Shown here: in pieces, positions 7,164 through 15,349 of the stretch
How the letters are laid out: each line of letters starts with the position of its first letter
Numbering within the stretch: the stretch's first letter is position 1
Source: Flavobacterium sp. DG2-3
Lineage (GTDB): Bacteria; Bacteroidota; Bacteroidia; Flavobacteriales; Flavobacteriaceae
Length of the DNA stretch: 64,000 nt
Assembly (NCBI RefSeq): GCF_030730925.1
Contig: NZ_JAVAMB010000001.1
Coordinates: forward strand, 434,001-498,000
Direction: 5' to 3'
Notes under the pieces: model-generated
Told to the model about the DNA's origin: nothing
The model's input: the letters and a program-made list of their open reading frames with translations, nothing else
Databases searched by the model: none
Position numbers and translations under genes: made by a program

Positions 7164-9032
7164 ATGGGTAAATCTTTAGAAGAGGTACACGAATCTGTCT
7201 CTACAGAACATAAAAAAACAGGTTTCAGAAAAATTTTAGCCTTTTTAGGCCCAGCATATTTAGTCAGCGTAGGATATATGGATCCAGGGAACTGGGCCAC
7301 CGATATCGCCGGCGGAAGCCAGTTTGGCTACACTTTGGTTTGGGTTTTACTAATGAGTAATTTAATGGCTTTGCTGCTGCAGAGTCTAAGTGCCCGTCTC
7401 GGAATTGTAACACAGCGTGACCTTGCGCAGGCATCGAGAGAAACGTACTCTAAATACATTAACTACATTTTATATTTTCTAGCCGAAATTGCGATTGCCG
7501 CCTGCGATTTAGCAGAAGTTCTCGGAATGGCGATTGGTATTAACCTTTTATTCGGGATTCCACTTCTTGAGGGAGTTTTGATTACGGTTTTAGATACTTT
7601 TATCCTTCTATTTTTGATTAATAAAGGGATTCGAAAAATGGAAGCTTTCATTATTGCTTTGGTGGCAATTATTGGGTTTTCTTTCATTTTCGAAATGATT
7701 TTTGCCGAACCAGAAATTCATAAAATCATTGGCGGACTGGTTCCTTCTATTCCTAATTCAGCTGCTTTGTATATTGCGATCGGAATTATTGGAGCAACGG
7801 TAATGCCGCACAACCTATATCTGCATTCGTCTTTAGTGCAAACTAGAAAATTTGACAGAACGCCAGCGGGAATCAAACAGGCTTTAAAATACAACTTCAT
7901 CGATTCGACCATTGCATTAAATCTTGCCTTTTTTGTAAATGCTGCGATTTTGATTCTTGCTGCCGCCACATTCCATAAAAACGGAATGTTTGAAGTTGCT
8001 GAAATTCAAGATGCACATAAATTCTTAGAACCGCTTTTAGGAAACAAATGGGCGCCAATCTTATTTGCCGTCGCACTGATTGCCGCTGGACAGAGTTCTA
8101 CTGTAACCGGAACTTTGGCGGGACAAATTGTAATGGAAGGTTATCTGCATTTAAGAATTCAGCCTTGGGTTCGTAGAATTATTACGCGATTGATCGCGAT
8201 TGTTCCGGCCTTAATTGTCATTTACATTTACGGAGAAGACGTCACAGGGAAATTACTGATTTTAAGTCAGGTGATCTTGAGTCTCCAATTGGGATTTGCA
8301 ATAATTCCGCTAATCCATTTTGTGAGCGATAAATCGAAAATGAATGGTTTTCATATCTCTAAAACGACTCAAGTTGTTTCTTGGATTATTGCATTGATTA
8401 TTGTCTCGCTTAACGCTAAATTAGTTTATGATGAAATCTCTTCTTGGTTAGAAAGTTCAAATCATCCAGCAGTTCTATGGTTTACCGTTGTACCTCTTGC
8501 TTTCGGTTTCTTAGGCTTGTTGCTTTACATCGTTTTCAAACCATTTATTGCTAAAGCAAAGGCAAAAGCGATCAATCATTCTCCTCACAATTTACAGCTT
8601 CGCTTTTCTCCTAAACAAAGTCAAAGCATTCAAAACATTGCCATTTCTGTAGATTTTTCAAATGCCGACGAAGCCGCTTTAAACAAAGCATTCGAATTAG
8701 GAGGAGCCGAAACCAATTACACTTTAATTCACGTCGTAGAAACAGTCGGAGCCTTAATGTACGGCGTTCATGTACATGATCATGAAACCACAATCGATGA
8801 AAAGCTTTTACTTCAGTATAAAGACATGTTAACGGAGAAAGGTTTCAAAATCGAAACGGAACTTGGTTTTGGAAAACCAAACAAAGTAATTCCAGAAATT
8901 ATAAACGGTGGAGATTTTGACATTCTCGTTATGGGAACCCACGGCCACACTGGATTAAAAGATATTCTTTTTGGCACAACGGTAGACAAATTGAGACATA
9001 AAATTTCGATACCTTTGTTGATTGTTAAATGA
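7164..9032 (+). CDS. mntH: Nramp divalent-metal transporter fused to a universal-stress domain
   Basis: A 622-residue fusion. Residues 20-470 form an Nramp proton-coupled metal importer with about 11 helices, including the metal-binding DPGN (40-43) and MPHN (214-217) motifs; Mn(II) and Fe(II) are the usual substrates. After a basic linker, residues about 485-622 are a UspA domain (AISVDFSNADEAALNKAFEL; ending MGTHGHTGLKDILFG then PLLIVK), whose GTHGHTG loop is of the nucleotide-binding type. The cytoplasmic Usp domain could gate transport by ATP or stress state. The candidate operator at 7091 and the DtxR/MntR gene downstream suggest metal repression. Classical MntH proteins end where the linker begins. 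Confidence 0.9.
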   Translation: MGKSLEEVHESVSTEHKKTGFRKILAFLGPAYLVSVGYMDPGNWATDIAGGSQFGYTLVWVLLMSNLMALLLQSLSARLGIVTQRDLAQASRETYSKYINYILYFLAEIAIAACDLAEVLGMAIGINLLFGIPLLEGVLITVLDTFILLFLINKGIRKMEAFIIALVAIIGFSFIFEMIFAEPEIHKIIGGLVPSIPNSAALYIAIGIIGATVMPHNLYLHSSLVQTRKFDRTPAGIKQALKYNFIDSTIALNLAFFVNAAILILAAATFHKNGMFEVAEIQDAHKFLEPLLGNKWAPILFAVALIAAGQSSTVTGTLAGQIVMEGYLHLRIQPWVRRIITRLIAIVPALIVIYIYGEDVTGKLLILSQVILSLQLGFAIIPLIHFVSDKSKMNGFHISKTTQVVSWIIALIIVSLNAKLVYDEISSWLESSNHPAVLWFTVVPLAFGFLGLLLYIVFKPFIAKAKAKAINHSPHNLQLRFSPKQSQSIQNIAISVDFSNADEAALNKAFELGGAETNYTLIHVVETVGALMYGVHVHDHETTIDEKLLLQYKDMLTEKGFKIETELGFGKPNKVIPEIINGGDFDILVMGTHGHTGLKDILFGTTVDKLRHKISIPLLIVK

Positions 9033-9034
9033 GA

Positions 9035-9187
9035 GGTTCAAAGGTGCAGAGTGACAAAGTTGCAAAGCTTTTCTCCGAACTTTATGATTTCTTTATTTTA
9101 TCTTTATTTATTGTCTAAAAAATAAGCAAAGCTCAAACCGACAAAACATAAAACTTTGTCTCTTTGCCACTCTGCACCTTTGAAACT
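9035..9187. repeat. Inverted repeat, CAAAGGTGCAGAGTG family
   Basis: GGTTCAAAGGTGCAGAGTG plus ACAAAGTTGCAAAGC (9035-9072) is mirrored by AAAACTTTGTCTCTTTGC and CACTCTGCACCTTTGAA (9150-9186). The arms are about 37 bp with few mismatches. It could end mntH transcription, yet the mntR start is only 10 nt past it. A half-site GTCTAAAAA of the mntH operator occurs at 9113-9121 in the loop. Confidence 0.8.
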
Positions 9188-9196
9188 TAAAAGAGA

Positions 9197-9850
9197 ATGA
9201 CCTTTTCAGAAGAAAACTACTTAAAATCTATATATCATCTGACTGCTGCTTTGGAGACGGAAGTGAGCACTAATGCTATTGCTGAAATTATGGAAACGAA
9301 AGCTTCCTCTGTAACTGATATGCTTAAAAAATTGGCAGAGAAAGATTTAGTAAATTATAAAAAATACCAAGGTGTATCATTAACCGAAAACGGAAAGCTT
9401 GCCGCGAAAATGATTGTGAGAAAACATCGTTTATGGGAGGTGTTTTTGGTAGAAAAGCTGAATTTCAGCTGGGATGAGGTTCATGATATTGCCGAACAAT
9501 TGGAACACATCAAATCAGAACAATTGATTAACCGTTTGGATGATTTTCTTGGAAATCCGACTGAAGATCCACACGGTGACCCGATTCCAGATGCAAACGG
9601 ACGAATTATCAAAATTGAAAAACAGCTTTTATCTGAATTAGAGGAAAACCAGATCGGCGTTTGTGTAGGTGTTAAAGATACCTCATCAGAATTCCTTAAA
9701 TACTTAGACAAACAGGGAATTGCTTTGGGATCGAAAATTGAATTTCTTTCTAAAGAATCTTTCGATTTATCGGTTCGAATTAAAGTGAATGGTACGGAAT
9801 TGTCTATTTCGAATAAAATTGCTTCTAATTTGTTTGTAAAGCTGGTTTAG
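9197..9850 (+). CDS. mntR: DtxR/MntR-family metal-dependent repressor
   Basis: The 217-residue protein has an N-terminal winged helix (MTFSEENYLKSIYHL, then AIAEIMETKASSVTDMLKKL). A dimerisation/metal domain follows (RKHRLWEVFLVEKLNFSWDE, then HDIAEQLEH), and there is a C-terminal FeoA/SH3-like domain (about 140-217). The histidines and acidic residues of that middle region match the metal sites of DtxR, IdeR and MntR. It would sense Mn(II) or Fe(II) and repress uptake genes. It sits directly downstream of the Nramp transporter in the same direction, and the shared 20-bp palindromes at 4978 and 7091 are its most likely targets. Mn versus Fe specificity cannot be read from sequence alone. Confidence 0.85.
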   Translation: MTFSEENYLKSIYHLTAALETEVSTNAIAEIMETKASSVTDMLKKLAEKDLVNYKKYQGVSLTENGKLAAKMIVRKHRLWEVFLVEKLNFSWDEVHDIAEQLEHIKSEQLINRLDDFLGNPTEDPHGDPIPDANGRIIKIEKQLLSELEENQIGVCVGVKDTSSEFLKYLDKQGIALGSKIEFLSKESFDLSVRIKVNGTELSISNKIASNLFVKLV

Positions 9851-9918
9851 GGGTATTTCACAGAGATTCGCGGAGAAGTTTCACAAAGATTCACGAACAA
9901 TTTTATTCTCTTGTTAGA

Positions 9919-10111
9919 CTGAGCGAAGTCGAAGTCCGCAAAGTAATTACCTCAATTTTTCGGACGGATTAAAATCCGTCCCTACAAAATGTATCGAGCC
10001 TATGGCTCTTTTATAATTCAAAATAGAGTTTCGTAGAAACGGTCATATTGTAGCAACGGATTTTAATCCGTTGAAAACATATATTAGTTACAAATAGAGT
10101 TCCGTAGGAAC
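9919..10111. repeat. Cluster of short palindromic modules
   Basis: In order: CTGAGCGAAGTCGAAG (9919-9934, the CTTCGACT element); GGACGGATTAAAATCCGTCC (9962-9981, 9-bp arms); GAGCC-TAT-GGCTC (9996-10008); GTTTCGTAGAAAC (10028-10040); CAACGGATTTTAATCCGTTG (10054-10073); and GTTCCGTAGGAAC (10099-10111). The stems vary in compensating pairs and the same two-part module recurs at 21756-21802. The 270-bp gap holds no gene. Confidence 0.85.
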
Positions 10112-10120
10112 GGCTCCTAT

Positions 10121-10519
10121 TTAAACAATCCCTTTTTCAATCATTTCTAACATTACGGGCGATGCATTTTTAAATGTTGGTGCTTGCTCAATAATGCTTC
10201 CTGCATTCTTTTTATTTACTTTAAAAGTTACGTCGTCGTTGGTTGTAAATAAAAGTGCCGTTAGAAAAGGTTTTTTGATGTGTGTCCCTAAAATCAACAA
10301 CGCTTCATCTAAAGAATGAATACTCTCGATTTCTTCTGTTTTATAGCGAAAAGTAAGCGAGATCGAATAAGTATTGTCTTCGTTTAAAACCAAGCGGAAG
10401 TAAACATTTTTTAAGTCGGTATCGCCCATTGTTTTGGCCAAAGTCAATTTAGCGAAAGTTCCGCTTTGGATGCTTTCTTTAACTCGTTCACAAAAAAGGG
10501 CAAATATTGGTTCGTACAT
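10121..10519 (-). CDS. Hypothetical protein, 132 aa
   Basis: A soluble protein without signal peptide or membrane segment, starting MYEPIFALFCERVKESIQSG. It has an alternating beta pattern (VYFRLVLNEDNTYSISLTFRY) and a helix with SLDEALLILG. I do not recognise the family with certainty. It faintly resembles the N-terminal region of some Bacteroidetes methyltransferases, but no SAM-binding motif is present. It stands alone: repeats lie on both sides and the crotonase upstream on the same strand is 185 bp away. The coding frame is clean and codon use matches neighbours. Confidence 0.6.
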   Translation of the reverse strand: MYEPIFALFCERVKESIQSGTFAKLTLAKTMGDTDLKNVYFRLVLNEDNTYSISLTFRYKTEEIESIHSLDEALLILGTHIKKPFLTALLFTTNDDVTFKVNKKNAGSIIEQAPTFKNASPVMLEMIEKGIV

Positions 10520-10601
10520 TTTTTTTAAGGTGCTAAGGTTTTTTATAGCTACTAAGGTTCTGAGAGGCTGAGATTCTAAGTTTTTCTCTCTTTGTGTTTA
10601 T

Positions 10602-10702
10602 TTTACCGCAAAGTTGCACAAAGATTTCGCAAAGTCACACAAAGTTTAATAAAATCTTCTTGGTGTATCTCTGTGGAATCTTTGTGCAACTCTGCGGTAT
10701 AA
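10602..10702. repeat. Inverted repeat with phased CAAAG words
   Basis: TTTACCGCAAAGTTGCACAA plus AGATTT (10602-10627) pairs with AATCTTTGTGCAACTCTGCG plus GTATAA (10677-10702). Between and inside the arms, AAAG recurs at 10, 11 and 10 bp steps. It lies just past the crotonase stop on the minus strand. Confidence 0.8.
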
Positions 10703-10704
10703 CT

Positions 10705-11487
10705 TTATTTTCCTGTAAATTCAGCTTTTCTTTTTTCTAAAAATGCAGTTGTTCCTTCTTTAAAATCGGCAGTTCCGAAGCATTTTCCGAATGATTTTAT
10801 TTCGACATCAAAACCGTTTTTACCGTCTGTAAAATTAGCATTGATTGCTTTTATTGCTTTTCCGATAGCGAAAGGAGCATTTTTAATTATTTTCTGTGCA
10901 ATTACATTTGTAAAAGATAAAAGCTCTGCTTGTGGCACTACGTGATTTACCAAACCGTATTGTTTAGCTTCTTCGGCAGAAATCATAGCTGCGGTCATGA
11001 TCATTTCCATTGCACGGCCTTTTCCAACCAATTGAGGCAAACGCTGTGTTCCTCCATAACCTGGAATTAATCCTAAAGTAACTTCTGGAAGTCCCATTTT
11101 TGCATTATCAGAAGCTACTCTAAAATGACAAGCCATTGCCAGTTCCAATCCACCGCCAAGAGCAAATCCGTTAATTGCTGCGATAACCGGCTTTTTTAAA
11201 CCTTCAATCATATCAAAAAGAGATTCCTGACCTTCAGCGGCCAATTGTGCGCCTTCAACAATGGTATAATTGGCAAATTCTGAAATATCAGCTCCCGCAA
11301 CAAATGCTTTTTCGCCGCTTCCTGTTAAAATAATAACGCGGATATCATCATTTTTACCCAATAATTTAATCGCTTTACTCAGATCGCTAATTGTGTCTTT
11401 GTTTAAAGCATTCAATTTTGCTGGTCTGTTTATGGTTACTGTAGCGATATTTTCTTCAATAGAAATTAAAAGATTTTCGTAGTTCAT
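10705..11487 (-). CDS. Enoyl-CoA hydratase/isomerase (crotonase)
   Basis: A 260-residue crotonase. The oxyanion-hole segments AGADISEF (64-71) and GGGLELAMACHF (111-122) are present, with both catalytic glutamates at the expected places (Glu115, and Glu135 in GLPEVTLGLIPGYGGTQRLP). Having both glutamates means true hydratase activity on trans-2-enoyl-CoA is likely, in fatty-acid or amino-acid breakdown; crotonyl-CoA is the usual short substrate. It starts 11 nt past the sensor kinase stop and so is probably co-transcribed with it, although the kinase gives no hint of substrate. Confidence 0.9.
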   Translation of the reverse strand: MNYENLLISIEENIATVTINRPAKLNALNKDTISDLSKAIKLLGKNDDIRVIILTGSGEKAFVAGADISEFANYTIVEGAQLAAEGQESLFDMIEGLKKPVIAAINGFALGGGLELAMACHFRVASDNAKMGLPEVTLGLIPGYGGTQRLPQLVGKGRAMEMIMTAAMISAEEAKQYGLVNHVVPQAELLSFTNVIAQKIIKNAPFAIGKAIKAINANFTDGKNGFDVEIKSFGKCFGTADFKEGTTAFLEKRKAEFTGK

Positions 11488-11498
11488 GATGCTTTATT

Positions 11499-12968
11499 TT
11501 ATGAGTTGGTGATAGGGAGAGAAACCGTAAATGTGGTTCCTTTTCCGTAAGTTGACTCAAAGGTAATTGTTCCTTTGTAATTTTCGATAATGTTTTTGAT
11601 AATTCCGAGTCCGAGACCCATACCGCTGGTTTTGGTGGTAAATTTAGGTTCGAAGATTCGTCCGATGTCTTGTTTCTGTATACCAATTCCGTTGTCTTTT
11701 ACCGCAATTTCAACATTGTCATCAAGACGTTTTACCGTAACCACAATTGATTTCTGAAACTGGCTTTCTGGAATGGCTTGCGTTGCATTTTTAACCAAGT
11801 TGGTAATGACACGGATTAATTGCGTACGGTCCATTTTGGAAATAATTTCCGTTTCGTCACTTTCAAAAACAATATAATCTTCGTTGAAAATATCTAACGC
11901 CAGTTCGACAACCTCAACGACATTTAGCGTTTCATTCTGCTGTGCCGGCATCGAAGCAAAGTTCGAAAACGCCGAAGCTACAGCTGTCATGGTATCAATC
12001 TGCTGAATTAACGTTTCGGAATAATCATTCATTTTCTGCTTTACATTTGGATCGTTCGGATCAAATTTTCGCTGAAAGCTTTGCACCGTCAAACGCATCG
12101 GTGTCAATGGATTTTTAATTTCGTGTGCGACTTGTTTCGCCATTTCGCGCCAAGCTTCTTCACGTTCGCTTTGCGCTAATTTGATGGCACTGGTTTCCAA
12201 TTTGTCGACCATTCCGTTATACGCTTTAATCAAAAAGTTGACTTCTTTGCTATTTGCTTCCAGAACGATTTTTTCGTTTTTCTGATCCAAGTTGGTTTCT
12301 TCTAAACGATCTGAAATGGTTTTAAGTGATTTTGTAATGTAAGTCGAAAGGAAATAAGCCAACGCGAAAGCCACGATCAACATAAAAGAATATACCTGAC
12401 TCAAACGAATCAAGAAAGTATTCAGCTCGTTATCATAATAACCGTCGTCTTCTAAATATGGAAGATTCAGAATTCCGAGCGGTTTGAATTTTTCGTCTTT
12501 TATTAAACTGTACGAAGATCTGTTTTTAACGCCGTCAATAGTTTTGATGTCTACAAATCGCTTTTCGATAGAAGAACGAACGAGTTTTAGAATATATTCT
12601 GGAATTGGCGGAGCGACTTTATCTACTGCAAAAGTCTCTTTAGAAGATTTGAGCAGTTTTCCGTCAAGACTATAAATATTGATTTCGATTTTATGAATTT
12701 GCGCCAGTTCGTGGATTTTATCTTTAAAAATCAAATCCAAATTCTGCGTTTTCAACGGATAAGTAGTCGTTGCCAGAACATAATTGATGTGTTCTTTTAC
12801 GGCATTTTCTTTTCGTTCAAGTCGTTCCTGATGGTATTCTTTTGCTTCGGTTTTAAATTGAATAATCGAAATCGAAGCCAATAAAAAAGACGCTACCACA
12901 ATCAATACAATCATCGACAGGAAAATCCTGGTACGAAGTGAAAGCATTGACATTTTGAAGTTTAGCAT
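11499..12968 (-). CDS. Sensor histidine kinase
   Basis: A 489-residue membrane kinase. It has a helix (about 15-37), an extracytoplasmic sensor (38-190), a second helix (190-210), HAMP (about 210-262), HisKA with the phosphoacceptor in AHEIKNPLTPMRL (His282), and an ATPase domain with N box (NLVKNATQAI), G1 (VKDNGIGIQ) and G2 (SGMGLGLGI). The H-box with NPLTPMRL is that of NtrY-type kinases. Three possible starts (12968, 12953, 12947) differ only before the first helix. No response regulator is adjacent, so its partner lies elsewhere. It ends 11 nt before the crotonase. Confidence 0.9.
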   Translation of the reverse strand: MLNFKMSMLSLRTRIFLSMIVLIVVASFLLASISIIQFKTEAKEYHQERLERKENAVKEHINYVLATTTYPLKTQNLDLIFKDKIHELAQIHKIEINIYSLDGKLLKSSKETFAVDKVAPPIPEYILKLVRSSIEKRFVDIKTIDGVKNRSSYSLIKDEKFKPLGILNLPYLEDDGYYDNELNTFLIRLSQVYSFMLIVAFALAYFLSTYITKSLKTISDRLEETNLDQKNEKIVLEANSKEVNFLIKAYNGMVDKLETSAIKLAQSEREEAWREMAKQVAHEIKNPLTPMRLTVQSFQRKFDPNDPNVKQKMNDYSETLIQQIDTMTAVASAFSNFASMPAQQNETLNVVEVVELALDIFNEDYIVFESDETEIISKMDRTQLIRVITNLVKNATQAIPESQFQKSIVVTVKRLDDNVEIAVKDNGIGIQKQDIGRIFEPKFTTKTSGMGLGLGIIKNIIENYKGTITFESTYGKGTTFTVSLPITNS

Positions 12969-12986
12969 TTCTTTTTTGTTTTGTTT

Positions 12987-13048
12987 GTTTCAGGTTTCAA
13001 GTTTCAGGTTACGTTGCGTTTGGCAACTTGAAACATGAAACATGAAAC
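12987..13048. repeat. Inverted tandem heptads (GTTTCAG / ATGAAAC)
   Basis: Three GTTTCAR heptads (12987-13010) face three ATGAAAC/TTGAAAC heptads (13024-13048), giving a 24-bp imperfect stem in the gap between hemJ and the kinase on the minus strand. It may terminate hemJ transcription. Confidence 0.75.
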
Positions 13049-13055
13049 TAAAAAA

Positions 13056-13604
13056 CTATTTTTTCTCTCTAATTCTCTTGTAAAATCGGAATCCTAGCAT
13101 GATTAAAACCGAGAATAAAATAATTCCGATTACGCCGAAAATCCAGTTGATGGCACTTTTTAAAACTACTAAAAAAACGACAGCAAACAAAATAATCGTA
13201 GCACCTTCATTCCATAAACGCATGAAGTTGCTAGTATATTTTACCTCGTCGTTTTGCAGCTGTTTAAAAATCTGATGGCATTTTCCGTGATACAAATACA
13301 AAAGGAAAACGAAACACAGTTTTACGTGCATCCACGGCATTTTCATCCAAACATGGCCCGCATCTGTAAAGAATAGCATCCAAAAAGCAAAAATACTCGC
13401 CAAAACTGCTGATGGCCAAGTAATAATATACCACAAACGGTAAGCCATAATTTTGTATTGCTCCTGCAGAATTTCTTTTTCTGGCGATGGTTTGTCGTTG
13501 GCTTCAATTTGGTACACAAACAAACGCACGATATAAAACAAACCTGCAAACCAAGTGATTACAAAAATTAAATGCAGTGATTTTAAATAGTTATAGTATT
13601 CCAT
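13056..13604 (-). CDS. hemJ: Protoporphyrinogen IX oxidase HemJ
   Basis: A 182-residue protein with four or five hydrophobic helices and the HemJ/UPF0093 pattern: LHLIFVITWFAGLFYIVRLF near the start and MKMPWMHVKLCFVFLLYLYH in the middle, with the conserved heme-ligand histidine in SLHLIF. HemJ oxidises protoporphyrinogen IX to protoporphyrin IX in the inner membrane and replaces HemG/HemY. It follows the lipoprotein at 13605 with the stop TAA directly abutting the ATG, and hemH is one gene upstream, so the last two steps of heme synthesis share one transcript. Presence next to hemH makes the call firm against a generic CopD assignment. Confidence 0.88.
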   Translation of the reverse strand: MEYYNYLKSLHLIFVITWFAGLFYIVRLFVYQIEANDKPSPEKEILQEQYKIMAYRLWYIITWPSAVLASIFAFWMLFFTDAGHVWMKMPWMHVKLCFVFLLYLYHGKCHQIFKQLQNDEVKYTSNFMRLWNEGATIILFAVVFLVVLKSAINWIFGVIGIILFSVLIMLGFRFYKRIREKK

Positions 13605-14168
13605 TTATTGCTTAAATGTTGATTTTTGAAACAGATTTATCATAGCATTGCCATACTCTTCGTCTTCATAAACTATTGAAGCTGTAAAAACTTTATCAAT
13701 AAAAATGCTAGAGAAAATTACAACTGTCGCAACAGTCTTGCCATTTTCTGTAACAGCAATTTTTGATTTTCTAAATTTTAAACCTGAAATATTCTCACTC
13801 GTTACAGCATAATCTCCCATTTTACCTTTTGGATAGAGTTGACCGATTTTCTTTAAAAATAAAAAATCTTTCAATCTTAAATTGAGGTCAACCGATCTGT
13901 TGTCTCCAGTAACATCTTCATAATTAGCAGAAAAATAATTCTTATTATCTCTTTTAAAGGCAACAATAGAATTCTTTGTCTCAATCAAAAGCGGCTTTCC
14001 TTTTTCATGCTCCTTCTGATTTACTTTTTCGTAATCATCCGGAATTGCAATTTCCCAGTTAAATGTTTTATCAAAAAAAACGTTATTCTCAAAAGTTTCT
14101 CTTTTTTTGCATCCCGATAAAATTATAGAAGTTAAAAAAAAAATAGACAGATATTTTAATTTACTCAT
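13605..14168 (-). CDS. Predicted lipoprotein, unknown function
   Basis: A 187-residue protein beginning MSKLKYLSIFFLTSIILSGC, with a lipobox (LSGC) for lipid attachment at Cys20 followed by KKRE. The mature part (FNWEIAIPDDYEKVNQ, then a beta-rich body) has no family that I recognise. It is placed between hemH (14 nt upstream) and hemJ (abutting), so it is translated in the same heme transcript. A role in holding or sensing porphyrin at the membrane is possible, but this is pure context. Confidence 0.75.
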   Translation of the reverse strand: MSKLKYLSIFFLTSIILSGCKKRETFENNVFFDKTFNWEIAIPDDYEKVNQKEHEKGKPLLIETKNSIVAFKRDNKNYFSANYEDVTGDNRSVDLNLRLKDFLFLKKIGQLYPKGKMGDYAVTSENISGLKFRKSKIAVTENGKTVATVVIFSSIFIDKVFTASIVYEDEEYGNAMINLFQKSTFKQ

Positions 14169-14182
14169 TTCAACAATTTCAA

Positions 14183-15196
14183 TTATTTAGCCCAATCGTT
14201 AATCCAATTCGAAACGGTTTCACACCATTCGTCATCATCATTCAAACACGGAATTGCTAAAAATTCTTCTCCCCCATTTGCTTCAAAATCTTCTTTGGCG
14301 CGCATTGCGATTTCTTCCAGAGTTTCTAAACAATCTGAAACGAAAGCCGGAGTTACAACCGCTAATTTCTTGATTCCTTTTGCTGGCATATTGTCAATTT
14401 CAACATCAGTATAAGGTTCTAACCATTTGTCTCCCGCCAAACGAGATTGGAAAGTTAAACTATATTTATCTTCAGGAAGCCCCAATAATTTAACGACTTG
14501 TCTTGTAGTTTCGTAACATTGATGGCGGTAGCAAAACTCATGTGCTGGCGATGGCGTGTTGCAACAAGAGCCGTCAATTTTACAATGCGATTTCGTTACA
14601 TCGGTTTTACGGATATGACGCTCCGGGATTCCGTGATATGAAAATAATAAATGATCATAATCAAATCCAACCAAATGTTTCTGGATAGAATCTGCTAAGT
14701 TTTTGATGTAATCTGGCTTGTTGTAAAATGCAGGAACATCGGTAAATTTCATGTGAGGAAATTTCTTTTTGCGAATTTCCTCGGCTTTAACCAAAATAGT
14801 CAAAGTCGAAGCCATTGCATATTGCGGATATAAAGGAAAAAGCATTACATCTGTAACTCCTTTATCGTGCAATTCCTGAAGACCTTTTTCAATTGTCATA
14901 CTTCCGTAACGCATTGCCAATGCAACTGGAACGTTTACTAATGGCTGTACTTTTTGTTGCATTCTTTCAGAAAGAACAACAAGCGGAGAACCTTCTTCCC
15001 ACCAAATTTTTGCGTAAGCATGAGCCGATTCTTCTGGTCTTTTTCTTAAAATAATACCGCGAACCAATAATGCTCTCAATAAATACGGAACGTCAATTAC
15101 GTATTTATCCATTAAAAATTCATCTAAATATGGTTTTACATCTTTTGGTTGTGGACTGTCTGGAGAACCTAAGTTTACTAATAATACGCCTTTCAT
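14183..15196 (-). CDS. hemH: Ferrochelatase
   Basis: A 337-residue ferrochelatase that inserts Fe(II) into protoporphyrin IX. It begins MKGVLLVNLGSPDSPQPKDV and has the metal-binding SYHGIPERH (His188) and DCLETLEEI motifs. An insertion after the active site carries five cysteines (205, 211, 212, 222, 227, in CKIDGSCC and FCYRHQC), reminiscent of bacterial ferrochelatases that hold an internal [2Fe-2S] cluster. It leads the lipoprotein-hemJ pair and is separated by 153 bp of repeats from the upstream lipoprotein. Confidence 0.95.
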   Translation of the reverse strand: MKGVLLVNLGSPDSPQPKDVKPYLDEFLMDKYVIDVPYLLRALLVRGIILRKRPEESAHAYAKIWWEEGSPLVVLSERMQQKVQPLVNVPVALAMRYGSMTIEKGLQELHDKGVTDVMLFPLYPQYAMASTLTILVKAEEIRKKKFPHMKFTDVPAFYNKPDYIKNLADSIQKHLVGFDYDHLLFSYHGIPERHIRKTDVTKSHCKIDGSCCNTPSPAHEFCYRHQCYETTRQVVKLLGLPEDKYSLTFQSRLAGDKWLEPYTDVEIDNMPAKGIKKLAVVTPAFVSDCLETLEEIAMRAKEDFEANGGEEFLAIPCLNDDDEWCETVSNWINDWAK

Positions 15197-15207
15197 GTTT
15201 TTTGCTT

Positions 15208-15234
15208 TAGGCTTTAAGCTCTAGGCTTTAAGCT
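15208..15234. repeat. Tandem TAGGCTTTAAGCT repeat
   Basis: Two copies of TAGGCTTTAAGCT (15208-15220 and 15222-15234, period 14) lie just upstream of hemH on its leader side. Confidence 0.8.
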
Positions 15235-15349
15235 TTTATTTGTTTTTAAAAATTTCTGCAAAAGTAAGTTGTGTACTTTATTAGAAATATGATAATTATT
15301 ATTTTTTGTTTATGTTTTGATTTATAAAATTGATGCTTTGAAACATCTT

